A stretch of DNA of 64,000 nucleotides from Planctomycetales bacterium (GCA_027449865.1 DAIDKV010000009.1:1-64000); one strand, 5' to 3'; shown: positions 41,892 to 51,698, counted from the stretch's first letter. Made by a program: numbers and translations. Notes: generated from the sequence alone by a model not told the origin.

Positions 41892-43493
41892 CTACTCGCC
41901 GCCGATGTGCATCCCCTCCTCGGCGACCGATCGACGCATCAACAACGTCAGCGGGATCAGCGTAAGGGCCAGGATGCCGAAGAGCCAGAAGGCGTCCAGG
42001 TACGCCATCGCGGCGGCCTGCTGCTGGCGGAGCTGGTCAATCGCGTCGAGCGCCATCACCTGAGAGCCGACCGGGTCGCCCGTCTGCTGGTAGAAGAACG
42101 AGCGGAGGCCCTGCATCGCCTCGTTGAACGGTGTGTTGAAGGGGTTGAGCGTCTCGACGAGCCGGTCGGTATGCACCGGGAGGCGACGCGCCACCATCGT
42201 CTTGCCGAGCGTCGTCCCGGCGCTCCCGCCCTCGTTCCGGAGTGCGGCGAAGATTCCGGCCGCTGGCCCGCGCAGCTCCTTCGGCAAATACACGAACGCG
42301 GCAACACTCAGCGGGGCGAACAGGCTCGCCGTTCCCACCTGCTGCACGACCCTCGGCCAGACAAGCTGCTCGGGGCTCACGCCCAGGTTCATCCGCGAAT
42401 ACCACGAGGCACCCAGCCACATCAGGACGGCGCCAAAGATGATGACCCAGCGCGCGTCGAGCTTCTTGCCGATCAAATAGCCGACAATCGCCATCGTCGG
42501 GATCGAGAACAGCCCGGCCGGCGACATCACCAGCCCCGACCAGACCGCGTTGTAGCCGAAGAGCGTCTGGAGCATCCCCGGGAGCAACACCATCGCCGCA
42601 TACGTGATCGCGAACGCGACATACGCGATCAGGCCGCTCGCCGCGAAGTTGCGATCGGCAAACGGGCGCAGATCGAGCACCGGCGACGGGTGCCGCAATT
42701 CCCAGAGGATCAGCGCGACGATCCCGACCCCGAAGCCGATCGTCAGGAACTGGACCCGGCCGAACGGGTCGCCGAACCAGTCCCACTCCTGCCCCTTGCT
42801 GAGGACGATCTCCATGAAGGCCATCGAGAGGACGATCAGCCCAAGCCCGATGAAGTCGAATCGCAATGGCTTGCTTCGAATCGTCGCCCGTTGATCCTTC
42901 AGATAGTCGGGGTCGTGGAGCAACGCATAATTGACGGCGAGCGCTAGCAGGCCAGGCGGGATGTTGATGAAGAAGATCCATTCCCACGAATAGTTATCGG
43001 CGATGTAGCCGCCGAGCGTCGGGCCCAGCACAGGGGCGACCAGTGCCGAGATCCCAAAGAACGCCTGCGCGGCGCCCTGTTTCTCGGGCGGGAAGGTGTC
43101 CACCAGGACGGCCTGAGTGACCGGCTGAAGGCCGCCTCCGCCGAGCCCCTGCAGGATCCGGAAGACGATCAGCTCGGGGAGCGACCGCGCGAACCCGCAC
43201 GCCGCCGAGGCCGCCGTGAAGATCGCGAGCGAGGCGAGGTAGTAATTCCGACGGCCGAAGTACGACGAGAGCCAGCCGGAGAGGAGCAGGACCGAGGCGT
43301 TCGCCGCCAGGTAGCTGGTGATGATCCATTCGCTGTCGCTCTCGGCCGCGGAAAGCCCGCCGGCGATGTAGCGCAGGGCGACATTCGCGATGCTCGTATC
43401 CAGCACCTCCATGAACGTCGCGATCGTCACGGCACCCGCGATGAACCAGGGGTTCACCGGGCGGGCTCTTGCATCGATTCGATCCTGGGGCAT
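41892..43493 (-). CDS. MFS multidrug exporter, DHA2 (EmrB/QacA) type
   Basis: A 533-residue, 14-helix drug:proton antiporter. TM1 holds the family motif FMEVLDTSIANVALRYIAGG; motif A lies after TM2 (SGWLSSYFGRRNYYLASLAI); motif C is GISALVAPVLGPTLGGYIAD, NYSWEWIFFINIPPGLLALA. It is co-transcribed with the adaptor gene downstream. The ATG at 43493 lies inside the end of the ABC-2 permease gene; GTG at 43457 forms a GTGA overlap with that gene's stop and is a reasonable alternative. Substrates cannot be predicted. Confidence 0.93.
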   Translation of the reverse strand: MPQDRIDARARPVNPWFIAGAVTIATFMEVLDTSIANVALRYIAGGLSAAESDSEWIITSYLAANASVLLLSGWLSSYFGRRNYYLASLAIFTAASAACGFARSLPELIVFRILQGLGGGGLQPVTQAVLVDTFPPEKQGAAQAFFGISALVAPVLGPTLGGYIADNYSWEWIFFINIPPGLLALAVNYALLHDPDYLKDQRATIRSKPLRFDFIGLGLIVLSMAFMEIVLSKGQEWDWFGDPFGRVQFLTIGFGVGIVALILWELRHPSPVLDLRPFADRNFAASGLIAYVAFAITYAAMVLLPGMLQTLFGYNAVWSGLVMSPAGLFSIPTMAIVGYLIGKKLDARWVIIFGAVLMWLGASWYSRMNLGVSPEQLVWPRVVQQVGTASLFAPLSVAAFVYLPKELRGPAAGIFAALRNEGGSAGTTLGKTMVARRLPVHTDRLVETLNPFNTPFNEAMQGLRSFFYQQTGDPVGSQVMALDAIDQLRQQQAAAMAYLDAFWLFGILALTLIPLTLLMRRSVAEEGMHIGGE

Positions 43494-45283
43494 GGATTCA
43501 GTGACTCGGAGGCGGCTGGTCTGGGACGACTGCGTATTATAGTCACCCGGTCCAGCGGCGGGCGGTCGAGCGAAAGTCGAATCCGACGCGAGAGAGCAAG
43601 CGCTGTGCCGGAGTAGATGAAGATCCCGCCGAAGGCCAGGCCGCCGAGGAGCCATCCGATCGGCGTGGGGCCCGAGGGCGTTCGGGCGATGTCCCACGCC
43701 CGGGCGATCATCGGGCCCGAGACCAGGGCCCAGGCGGGAAGCGTCGGCAGGAAGCCCAGGACCGGGTACGACGATTCCCAGCCGATCGCCCCGATCACGA
43801 ACCAGAAGGCCAGGAGCGGATAGCCGTTGAAGCACGCCAGCGCCTCGAACGTCGCGATCATCGCCCGCGAGGCGTTCGGCGAGCGGATGGAAGCGTACAT
43901 CCCGACCATCGCCACGAACCAGGTCATCAGAGCCGCCAGCGCAATCGAGATCGCCACGCCGATCGGGTGCGCCGCACGGGTGAGCAAGGATAAAACCCAG
44001 ATCGCGGCGGGGATCGCGGCCATCGCCCGGTTCCTCCGGAGCACCCCCAGGATCTTCCCGCGGACGATCTCGCGGCCGGTGATCGGCGTCAGGGTAATGC
44101 TCTCCCAGGTGGACTGGTCGCGCTCGATCGCCACCGAGGCCGACGAGGCCAGCGCCACCGCGATCAGCCAGAACGCCATCGCCCAGCCGAGGTCCACCTG
44201 GAGCGCCCAGAGGAAGCCGACCGGCGGTGGCCTCAGCCCGGCGAGGCCGTCGTATCCGGAACGCCGGAGCGTTGCGAAGATGCGCCAGCCGTCGGAAGCC
44301 CAGGTCATTTGAGCCAGCGGGAGCGAGACGAGGATCAGGAGACCGACGAGGAGACGGCGCCCTGTCCGATCCGTTCGGTGGAAATGTCGCTCCTTCCAGG
44401 TGATCGGGTCATCACCGCAAGGCGGGATGGCTCGGACGCGTGGGCTTGGGGCCCTGCCCTCCTGCTCGCGGAGGAACGTCGGCCGCAATCGCCAGGCGGC
44501 CAGGCCCAGCAGGATCGCGGCTCCGGGGAGTTGCAGCATCACCATCCGCATGACCTGATCATACATCGACGGCGCGGTCAGGCCGAGCATCGGGAAATAC
44601 AGGCGCATTCCGACGCCGGTCGGGGTCGAATCCAGCAGTCCGTCGAGGAACGGGCGGATGGCTCCGTACCAGCCGGGCCAGAACGCGAAGACCACGAAAA
44701 GAATCGCCAGCGGGAGGATTAGCCAGGCGATCGTGAGGAGATAGGCGAGGATCACCGCGTCGCGAGACCGGCGGGCGAGCGTTGAGAGCAGCGTGGCGAT
44801 CCCGATCGCGACCGCGGACATCGAGAACGTCCCGAGATAGGCCGCGATCACCTCATCGGCCGAGATCCCACCAAGCAGGCCCAGAATCGCCACGATCGGC
44901 AGGCCCATCGCGATGAAGACCACCGGCGAGGCCGATCGGCCCAGCACCTTGTCGAACAGAATTCCAGCCGAAGAGAGCCGGCTCGCCATCAGGAACGGGA
45001 GCGTCCGGCGCTGTTTTTCGTCGGCGATCGCTCCGCCAATCGTCGGTGGGATGATGACGAGCATCACAACCATCTGCGCGACCGCGAACCGAACGAATGT
45101 CTCGCGGGCGAACCGGGCGACCTCCGATGGCCGGTTTGTCTCCATCCACGCCGATTGAATCCGAACATAACCCGTGCCGATGATCCAGAGCAGGACCAGC
45201 CCGTAGATCATCCGGAACAAATAATGCCGAGGCCGACGCGCGAGCCGGACCCCCTCGGCGCGGAAGACAGGACCCATCAGCAT
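43454..45283 (-). CDS. ABC-2 type membrane protein (permease-like)
   Basis: A 609-residue membrane protein made of two similar ABC-2-like halves. Half one: a helix at about 28-45, then FAVAQMVVMLVIIPPTIGGA, IADEKQRRTLPFLMASRLSS and FDKVLGRSASPVVFIAMGLP. Half two: ALASSASVAIERDQSTWESI, TLTPITGREIVRGKILG. The phrase about access of accessory elements followed by the E-(K/R/Q)-x-x-x-T-(L/W)-x-x-(L/I) pattern is typical of ABC-2 permeases fused head to tail. No ATPase gene is adjacent, so the partner is elsewhere or the protein has another role. ATG at 45283 has GAGGG upstream; GTG at 45292 is possible. Its 3' end overlaps the MFS gene. Confidence 0.78.
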   Translation of the reverse strand: MLMGPVFRAEGVRLARRPRHYLFRMIYGLVLLWIIGTGYVRIQSAWMETNRPSEVARFARETFVRFAVAQMVVMLVIIPPTIGGAIADEKQRRTLPFLMASRLSSAGILFDKVLGRSASPVVFIAMGLPIVAILGLLGGISADEVIAAYLGTFSMSAVAIGIATLLSTLARRSRDAVILAYLLTIAWLILPLAILFVVFAFWPGWYGAIRPFLDGLLDSTPTGVGMRLYFPMLGLTAPSMYDQVMRMVMLQLPGAAILLGLAAWRLRPTFLREQEGRAPSPRVRAIPPCGDDPITWKERHFHRTDRTGRRLLVGLLILVSLPLAQMTWASDGWRIFATLRRSGYDGLAGLRPPPVGFLWALQVDLGWAMAFWLIAVALASSASVAIERDQSTWESITLTPITGREIVRGKILGVLRRNRAMAAIPAAIWVLSLLTRAAHPIGVAISIALAALMTWFVAMVGMYASIRSPNASRAMIATFEALACFNGYPLLAFWFVIGAIGWESSYPVLGFLPTLPAWALVSGPMIARAWDIARTPSGPTPIGWLLGGLAFGGIFIYSGTALALSRRIRLSLDRPPLDRVTIIRSRPRPAASESLNPCPRIESMQEPAR

Positions 45284-45349
45284 CGCGATCACCCCTCGGA
45301 TCAGGGCGGATATTTCTCGCCTTACGATTGTCCGAGGTTGGGTTCGATG

Positions 45350-45955
45350 TCAAGGGCGCTGCATTTCGAAGAGGTCGGTGCTTCGGCAGTAGTAGTCGCC
45401 GCCGAGGCGGGCGATGGTGCGGAGCTTGCGAGGGTCGATGCGTCCGGAGGGGTCTAACACCGCCTCGTCGATGTGGATCAAAAGGACCTCGCCGATGACG
45501 AGGTTGGCGGAGACCGGGCCGTCGCCGATCGGGACGACCTGGCGGACCCTGCATTCGAGGTGGACCGGCGAGGCGGAGACGCGGGGCGGGCGGACCTTCG
45601 TCGACGGCGAGAGCGCCAGGCCGGCGAGATCGGCCTCGCTTTCGCCGTGGGGGAGTTCCTTCGAGGTCGCGTTCATCGGGGCGGCGAGGTCCTCGACGGC
45701 CCCATTCAGGACGAACTCGGGGACCTCGGAGAGGTTGAGCAGCGTGTCCTTCTTCGAGCCGTCGCGGCGGTTGGTCGGGCTGAAGATGACCACCGGCGGA
45801 TTGGCGCCGAAGGTGTTGAAGAAGCTGAACGGCGCCAGGTTGATTCGGCCGTTGGCGTCGACGGTCGAGACCCAGGCGATTGGGCGCGGGCTGACCACCC
45901 CGATCAGAGCCTGGTAGACCGAGACGACGTCGGATTTCGGTACGTCGATGACCAT
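45350..45955 (-). CDS. flavin reductase-like FMN-binding protein
   Basis: A 201-residue cytoplasmic split-barrel flavoprotein. Motifs: YQALIGVVSPRPIAWVSTVD, LAPFSFFNTFGANPPVVIFS, and a TLLNLSEVPEFVLNGAVEDL segment, all typical of the flavin reductase / flavoredoxin family. It would bind FMN and pass electrons from NAD(P)H or accept them in an unknown pathway. A GGAGGG lies 11 bases before the ATG. Its neighbours (ABC-2 permease downstream, glycosyltransferase-methyltransferase upstream) do not indicate a substrate. Confidence 0.9.
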   Translation of the reverse strand: MVIDVPKSDVVSVYQALIGVVSPRPIAWVSTVDANGRINLAPFSFFNTFGANPPVVIFSPTNRRDGSKKDTLLNLSEVPEFVLNGAVEDLAAPMNATSKELPHGESEADLAGLALSPSTKVRPPRVSASPVHLECRVRQVVPIGDGPVSANLVIGEVLLIHIDEAVLDPSGRIDPRKLRTIARLGGDYYCRSTDLFEMQRP

Positions 45956-46028
45956 GCGGGAAATCCCTCCGTTTCCGGAGGGATTATAGGCAGGGACGTT
46001 GGGCGGCGTCGAATCCAGGTACGCCGGG

Positions 46029-47909
46029 TTACTTCGTCCAGATGCCCAGGACGGATTTGCCGAGCGAGTGGGCCAGGAGCGGGTCGATCCATCGCGAGCA
46101 GGGGACGAAGAAGCGGTCCCACACGGCGATTTGCGCTGGGTTCGGCATGGCGCTTTTCAGCACGAGGCGATTGCCGAGCGAGGCGAGCATGCCGACGGAG
46201 TCGAGATAATCGAGGCGGACGATCCGGAGGTTGGGTGGGGCGGCGGCGCGGAGCGTTTCGCGGGTGTATCGGCGGTGGTGGCCGATCGCCTGGTCGAAGG
46301 GCGTGAACAACCACTGGTGCGCTGGTGAGAGAACGATCAGGTGCCCGCCCGGGGCGAGTCGGTCGGCTGCCTGTTTCATCTCGTCGGCGTCGTCGGCGAT
46401 GTGCTCGAGGACGTCCATGTAGAGGATCGTGTCGAAGCGGTCGGACTCGTCGAGATCGGCGACGGTTCCGATCTTCATCCGGCAGCAGTCGGGGAGCTCG
46501 CCGTTGGAGATTGCGGCGAGGATGCGGTCGGCCAGTGCGGGGTCGGGTTCGAGGCAGGTCCATCGGTCGGCCCGGCCGTCGCAGAGGACACGGGTTGTGC
46601 CGCCGTGGCCGGCGCCGACTTCCAGGACGTTCCGGCCGAGGTAGGGCGCGACGCGACTTCGAACGTACGCCTTCCATCGGGTCGCGGCGGCGAAGAGGTC
46701 GAGCTCGGTTCCGACGTAGGTATACGGCATCGGTGGGGCTTCCCTGGGGTTCAGTTCACCTGGATTTAGACCGGCGGACGATGGCGGCGATATCGGGTTG
46801 AGGGTGTGATTCGGTGGGGTTGTCGGGGCCTGGATCGTGTGGACCGATCCGACGAAGTACGCGTAATCCCGGCGCGGGAGGAACGGCGAGCCGTGTCGTG
46901 AGCCGAGGATCATGAAGCTGAACGCGAAGGCCGCCATCACCGCCTGACCGAGCAAGATCATCAGGAGTCCGACGGCGGAGGTTGCCCAGCCGGGGATGGC
47001 CCAGTCGGTCGCGACGCGGATCACGGTCGTGGTGACGATGCCGAAGGTGGTCGCCATCGCCAGGACGGCCGAGAGGACCAGGAGGCGAACGCCGACAATG
47101 TCACTATAGACCGAGATCGCGCTCAGGCCGTGAGTGACCAGCGAGACGAAGTTCATCGACGACCGGCCGCGGAGCCGGGTGCCGCGGCTGGTTGGGATCG
47201 AGGTGTGCGGCTGTCTCGATCGGATGACGCCCGCGGCGTAGTGGTTCCAGAGTTCGGTGACGACGACCAGGCTGGTGAGCCGCCGGCGTGGGACCGCGCT
47301 GAAGTTACCCACCCGGACCTTCTGACCGGTCAAAAGCAGGTGCATGAGCCGGTAGAGAGCGTAGAAGATTCGAAAGGCGGTGGACTCGGATCGTCGCGTG
47401 CGCTCGGCGAAGACGACGCGGTTGCCGCCGGTCCGGTCGAGCTCGTCGAGCAGTCGGGGGACGTCGGAGGGGTTGTCCTCGCCGTCGCCGTCCATCACGA
47501 CGACGGCCCGGGCGGGGAGGCAGTCCTCGATGTAGGCGAGGCCGACGGTGATGGCCCGCTGGTGTCCGAGGTTGCGCCGGAGTCGGAGGATGTCGATCCG
47601 GCGGAGGGCCTCGGAACGCGCGGGGATGATGTCGTCGCCGGGCTCGATGGTGGAGCCGTCGTCGACGATCAGGACCTCGGATTCGAGCCCTCGCGAGGCG
47701 AGGGCCTCGTTGAGGCGAGGGAGCAGCAGGGCGAGCGACTCCCAGTCGTTGAAGACGGGGATGAGGACGATGACCGGGCCATTGCTGAGATCGGCGGCGA
47801 GAGAGCCATCACGGCGAGACTCGCGCGCCGTCCATCCGCCGGGATCGAGGTGCGGCGGCCTTCGATCCGCGGGAGTCCGCGCTCGCGGGGCGGTCCGTCG
47901 ACGATCCAT
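46029..47909 (-). CDS. GT2 glycosyltransferase fused to a SAM-dependent methyltransferase
   Basis: A 626-residue chain. Residues 43-250 form a GT2 domain of the dolichol-phosphate-sugar-transferase type: VIVLIPVFNDWESLALLLPR, LIVDDGSTIEP, RNLGHQRAITVGLAYIEDC and the D-x-D-like MDGDGEDNPSD. Two membrane helices lie at about 273-300 and 312-337. A Pro/Asn-rich linker (about 360-392) leads to a class I methyltransferase: motif I NVLEVGAGHGGTTRVLCDGR at about 427-446, DTILYMDVLEHIADDADEMK and the LAPGGHLIVLSPAHQWLF motif. An internal ATG at 46730 stands where a separate methyltransferase would start, with GGGAAG upstream, so two products are possible. ATG 47909 has GGAAAGG upstream. It lies 51 bases after a GT39-like gene. 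Confidence 0.85.
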   Translation of the reverse strand: MDRRRTAPRARTPADRRPPHLDPGGWTARESRRDGSLAADLSNGPVIVLIPVFNDWESLALLLPRLNEALASRGLESEVLIVDDGSTIEPGDDIIPARSEALRRIDILRLRRNLGHQRAITVGLAYIEDCLPARAVVVMDGDGEDNPSDVPRLLDELDRTGGNRVVFAERTRRSESTAFRIFYALYRLMHLLLTGQKVRVGNFSAVPRRRLTSLVVVTELWNHYAAGVIRSRQPHTSIPTSRGTRLRGRSSMNFVSLVTHGLSAISVYSDIVGVRLLVLSAVLAMATTFGIVTTTVIRVATDWAIPGWATSAVGLLMILLGQAVMAAFAFSFMILGSRHGSPFLPRRDYAYFVGSVHTIQAPTTPPNHTLNPISPPSSAGLNPGELNPREAPPMPYTYVGTELDLFAAATRWKAYVRSRVAPYLGRNVLEVGAGHGGTTRVLCDGRADRWTCLEPDPALADRILAAISNGELPDCCRMKIGTVADLDESDRFDTILYMDVLEHIADDADEMKQAADRLAPGGHLIVLSPAHQWLFTPFDQAIGHHRRYTRETLRAAAPPNLRIVRLDYLDSVGMLASLGNRLVLKSAMPNPAQIAVWDRFFVPCSRWIDPLLAHSLGKSVLGIWTK

Positions 47910-47960
47910 GTCGCTCGCCTTTCCGGTGGATGGTTCAACGAGGATTCGGGAGGTCGGATC

Positions 47961-49538
47961 TCAGCGGGAGGCGGCCACGCGCTGGGGCTCCCGATCGACG
48001 GAATTCCAGGCGGTGCGTGGTGTCGGGTTCTGGGTGGTTTCACGGCGTCGCCAGAGACGATAGGGGTGCAGGTCGGGCAGCATCTCATCGGCCGGTACGA
48101 AGCCCAGGCCGCGGAGATCGCGTTCCACGAGGTGGTCCCACCAGCACTCGCGGATATCCACCACGTAATCCGCCCGGTTGATCTCGGCGACGACGGTTCC
48201 CGGGAGCTTCTCGGGGAGTCGGCCGCCGTCGGGGTGGGCGTCGAGTTCGGCGAAGAGGGATCGTCCGGCGTAGGACCGGGCGAAGAGTGGGACGGTTGGA
48301 TCCTCGGGGCAGATCACCTTGCCGGGGACCTTCGCCAGGGCCTCGACCGCACGATTGTACCGGGGCTCCCAGCCTGGCAGCGGGTTGATCAGCGGAGCGC
48401 GGACGTAGGGGAACGAGGAGAGGAGCAACAGGATCGCCGAGAAAATCCCGGCGGTCGCGAGGAGCCCCGGCGATCTCAGGCCGCGTTCCAGCCGGGCCAT
48501 CGAGGCCGGCAGCCGGAGCGCGGCGAAGGCGATCATGGCCAGAAGGGCGGGCAGCAGGCTGTTGGCGACTCCGCCGACCTTCGCATAGGCCGCCAGGCTC
48601 GACGGGAAGGCGATCGCCAGGGTCGCGAGGACCCAGATCATTCGCGGATCGCGGCCGGATTCGCGGCGGGCGCGGATCGCCAGGAGCCAGTCGATCGCGA
48701 GAGCCAGGGCGAGGGCGCAGGGAAGCGCCAGCAATCGACCGGCGCCCGGGAGTCGGTGCCATTCGATCCGGTACGAGCCTGGGATCACGATCATGTAGTG
48801 ATAGACGGCCGGGAAGGCGAGCTTCAGGAAGAAGAGAATGCTCGCCATGGCGGCGATCGGGACCAGGGCGAGTGCGACCTCGGCTCGGGTTGGCCGGCGT
48901 CCACGGAGAACGATCGCGACCGCGGGGACAGCGGCGAATGCGGCGGCGGTTTGCTTGAGGAAGAAACCGGCGATCAGGCAAGCGGTTCCCAGGGCGATCG
49001 GGGCGATTCGGGCCCGGTCGGTTCCCCGGGCGAGCATGGCGATGGCGGCGGCCGTGAGGAACAGAGCGGGCATGTCGGGCCGGTTTTCGACGAAATACTG
49101 CATCGTCACGTGGTTCAGCCCGAGGAGCGCGGCCCAGACGAGGAAGAGGATCAGCGGCTCGCGACGGGCCCGGGTCGAGGCGGCGATCAGCGTGATCGTC
49201 GCCAGGGCTCCGATGAGCGTGACGACCCGTCCGGTCCGGTTGTTGGGTCCGACCCACCGAAACAGCTCGCCCTGAAGCCAGGGCATCAGGGCGCCGTAGA
49301 AGTGGGTGGCGTGGCCCTCGGGCCCTAGCTCGTAGACGGGCAGGCCGTGAAGGCTCCGCCAGGCTTCCATGACCTCGGTGGCCTCCCACGGACTGCGTGG
49401 CGAGGTCGCCTGGATCTGCCGGCCGATGTTGACGGCATTGACGGCGCAGATCAGGAAAGCGGCGGCAAGGAGCGGTGTCCGCAAAGCCCGACGACCGGGC
49501 TGGTCCGTCCGGCGTCCTTCCGGAGGGTTCGTCTCCAT
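47961..49538 (-). CDS. GT39-like multi-pass membrane protein
   Basis: A 525-residue protein with about 11 membrane helices. The first lies at about 22-38 (TPLLAAAFLICAVNAVNIGR), followed by an external loop with SPRSPWEATEVMEAWRSLHG, LPVYELGPEGHATHFYGALM. This resembles the first-loop region of PMT/ArnT-type GT-C transferases, although the classical acidic pair is not obvious. The C-terminal soluble region (about 400-525) includes LPGTVVAEINRADYVVDIRE. It probably transfers sugar from a lipid carrier on the outer face of the membrane, with the next gene (GT2-methyltransferase) as a candidate supplier of that carrier. Confidence 0.75.
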   Translation of the reverse strand: METNPPEGRRTDQPGRRALRTPLLAAAFLICAVNAVNIGRQIQATSPRSPWEATEVMEAWRSLHGLPVYELGPEGHATHFYGALMPWLQGELFRWVGPNNRTGRVVTLIGALATITLIAASTRARREPLILFLVWAALLGLNHVTMQYFVENRPDMPALFLTAAAIAMLARGTDRARIAPIALGTACLIAGFFLKQTAAAFAAVPAVAIVLRGRRPTRAEVALALVPIAAMASILFFLKLAFPAVYHYMIVIPGSYRIEWHRLPGAGRLLALPCALALALAIDWLLAIRARRESGRDPRMIWVLATLAIAFPSSLAAYAKVGGVANSLLPALLAMIAFAALRLPASMARLERGLRSPGLLATAGIFSAILLLLSSFPYVRAPLINPLPGWEPRYNRAVEALAKVPGKVICPEDPTVPLFARSYAGRSLFAELDAHPDGGRLPEKLPGTVVAEINRADYVVDIRECWWDHLVERDLRGLGFVPADEMLPDLHPYRLWRRRETTQNPTPRTAWNSVDREPQRVAASR

Positions 49539-49816
49539 GGCATCATCCTTGAGCAGTCCGGGTGCGGTCGCGAAGGGGCCGGATGTCCTGCGCCGGCCTG
49601 GCCCAGCGGAGCGGCCCGCGTCCGTCGTGGGGCGGGCGATCGGGCGTTGATTCGCGATGGATCGGGCCTTTGGTACGGTTGCGGTGGATCCCTCGGGGTC
49701 GGTCCAGGGTGGTCCGCTCGGTTGGGGGTCTTGTACCGGATTCGAGAGATCCCCGCAAGGGGAGTCGTCGACCCCGGCCGGGGTGGGCGAGTGGCCGGGG
49801 TCGAGAGAGTCGAGGT

Positions 49817-50920
49817 TCAGCGCTGGTAAGGGATGGGGAAGGCGGTGAGCTGGCTGTTTTGGTGGAAGGCGAAGGCGGTGGCGCCGTCGCCGGAGATCAG
49901 GAAGGGAGCGGCCTCCATCTCCCGGCTGGGAGGCGACGGCGACCGGACCAGATGGGCCGAGACGCGAGGTCGGCCGGTTCGGGAGTCGAACTCGATCGGG
50001 GCCGAGACCAGCCGGATTTTTCGAGACCGGGGCAGGCGTTCCTCGAAGACGAGGCGAGTGGAACCGTCGGGTGCGTGGACGACCTCGGGGAATCGCTGGT
50101 CGAATCGGGCGGCTTCGGTGTCGTCGGGATCGGGCGTGGTGAGTGGTCCGGCGGCGACAATCGATCGGGCGTCGTCACTCAGTTCGAGCCACCAGAGCCG
50201 CGCGGGGGCGTAGGCAGTGACACCCTTTTGGGTCTCGAGGTTGACCAGCGAGACCAGAAGCCACCGACGGAGGCTTGGTTCGGACGGCCAGAGGGGATCG
50301 AGGAGAAGCGGCTCGCGAGCGCCTGGCGTCGTGGTCCGCCATTCGATGGGGTCGGAGGGTTCGGTGCGTCCGGAGGCGTAGATGCGTCGGGACGAGTTCT
50401 CGTCGCTGATGGGGTCGTCCGAGGAAGCGAGCCGGCATCGGTAGAGGCGTCCGTCGCCCGCGGAGAAGACAATCATTCGGGGCTGGCCAGGGACCCAGCA
50501 CGGTCGGCCGTTGGCCAGCAATTCGGCCGGAACCCGGTAGAGGACCTCTCCATCCGAGGGACGGAAGACGGCCCAGCCGCCGAACTCATCGCGGCTCTGG
50601 TCGACCCATCTCCCGACGGCCTCGATTTCTCCGTCGGGACCGGGCCAGGGAGAGATACTAATGTTCGACCAGGTCTCACCCGGCGGTACGACCATCGGCG
50701 TCTTTTGTCCGCTCTTCCGGTCGATCATCACGAAATCGTGTGGGTAGGGCCAGATGGCCGGCATCGCCTGAAGGCTCACGGAATCCCGCGTGGCCGGGGC
50801 GGCGTCGCGGGGGTTGGGCCGATTCGGGAGGTGCGTTCCGGAGGCGCCAAGGCCAATCGCCAGGAGGGTCCAGACGATCGCCAGGACACCGATCCAACGA
50901 ACCAGGCTCATCAGGGTCAT
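49817..50920 (-). CDS. membrane-anchored or secreted protein of unknown function
   Basis: A 367-residue protein I do not recognise. An N-terminal hydrophobic stretch (VRWIGVLAIVWTLLAIGLGA) may be an uncleaved anchor or signal. The rest is beta-rich, with several W/Y-ended strands (GGWAVFRPSDGEVLYRVPAE; WVPGQPRMIVFSAGDGRLYR; GDGATAFAFHQNSQLTAFPI), suggesting a propeller-like repeat. No catalytic motif is evident. Its ATG overlaps (ATGA) the end of an upstream open frame. The neighbouring downstream genes build surface glycans. Confidence 0.55.
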   Translation of the reverse strand: MTLMSLVRWIGVLAIVWTLLAIGLGASGTHLPNRPNPRDAAPATRDSVSLQAMPAIWPYPHDFVMIDRKSGQKTPMVVPPGETWSNISISPWPGPDGEIEAVGRWVDQSRDEFGGWAVFRPSDGEVLYRVPAELLANGRPCWVPGQPRMIVFSAGDGRLYRCRLASSDDPISDENSSRRIYASGRTEPSDPIEWRTTTPGAREPLLLDPLWPSEPSLRRWLLVSLVNLETQKGVTAYAPARLWWLELSDDARSIVAAGPLTTPDPDDTEAARFDQRFPEVVHAPDGSTRLVFEERLPRSRKIRLVSAPIEFDSRTGRPRVSAHLVRSPSPPSREMEAAPFLISGDGATAFAFHQNSQLTAFPIPYQR

Positions 50921-51377
50921 CGTTCCGGTCCTCGATCTCTTGGGGCGCGGTCCTCTGGTCGCTCGATCGCCGCGCGTACGGTGAGCGGCATCGAGAGGTT
51001 GGAGTCAAGCGGCCCGGATGGGGGCGTCGAGACGATCCGGATGGCGGCGAGCCATGGGATCGTTTCGGGTCTCGGATCCCGCGATTCCGCCAGCAGGCTG
51101 CGAAAATCGCGCGGGGGACGATGGCCGAACCTCGGCCATCGCTCGGCCTTCAGCCCGGGGAGTGGGCCATCGGCTCGGAGGAGGGTGGAATGGTTACGAG
51201 CACGTCGAGCGCCGGGCTCGACTCGCTCGCACCACGGAAGTCGTTGTCCTCCTCTGCATTTTCCGGGCCGAAGCCAGAGCGACCCACGTCGTTCCCGCCG
51301 AGGATTGAGCAACCTGCCCCATAAAATAAGGATAGGATACGATTTAAGGGACTGAGGCCGCTGGTCCTCTCAATCAT
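50917..51377 (-). pseudogene. possible frameshifted small gene upstream of the secreted protein
   Basis: Two overlapping minus-strand frames look like one broken gene. The first (51377 to 51150) reads GRSGFGPENAEEDNDFRGAS, then PALDVLVTIPPSSEPMAHSPG and stops; the second, ending at 50917, reads LKAERWPRFGHRPPRDFRSL and IPWLAAIRIVSTPPSGPLDS and so on. Third-position G+C appears high first in one frame and then in the other, and the second stop overlaps the next gene's ATG. No family is recognised. It may equally be noncoding. Confidence 0.3.
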
Positions 51378-51698
51378 TCAACCGAGCGAGGTCGATTGGG
51401 TATCGCTGCGGGTTATGAAATGATTCTGGCCCCGGATGCCTGGAAAAGTGGCAGGTGGTCGGATGGTCCTGAGAGAGTGGGGACGGATGGGGGGCGGACA
51501 GGGTACGAGAGACCGATGCGAGCCAGGGGCGCGCTTGAATCGCGCACCGGGCTGGCTCTACAATGGTCGTATGGTTCAGGCTGCTATCGAAGTCGTCCGC
51601 GCGGGGGCGAGTGCACTTCTCCCGATCGCCGATGCCGCGTCCGGGATGTTCCCGGGCGTGTTCGAGCCACCCTTGCCCCAGAGAGGTCGAGACTTCGA
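51378..51698. promoter_or_regulatory. promoter region of the MoxR operon
   Basis: This region precedes the long plus-strand MoxR/vWA operon. Continuous open frames cross it, but they lack ribosome binding sites and family features. A GAGAGG lies about 12 bases before the MoxR ATG at 51699. No confident -35/-10 pair or hairpin was seen. Confidence 0.4.

Noticed and set aside
47130-49328. A 732-codon plus-strand open frame
   Set aside because: It is antisense to the GT2-methyltransferase and GT39-like genes, has no motifs, and its low-complexity acidic and Gly-rich content is typical of a shadow frame.
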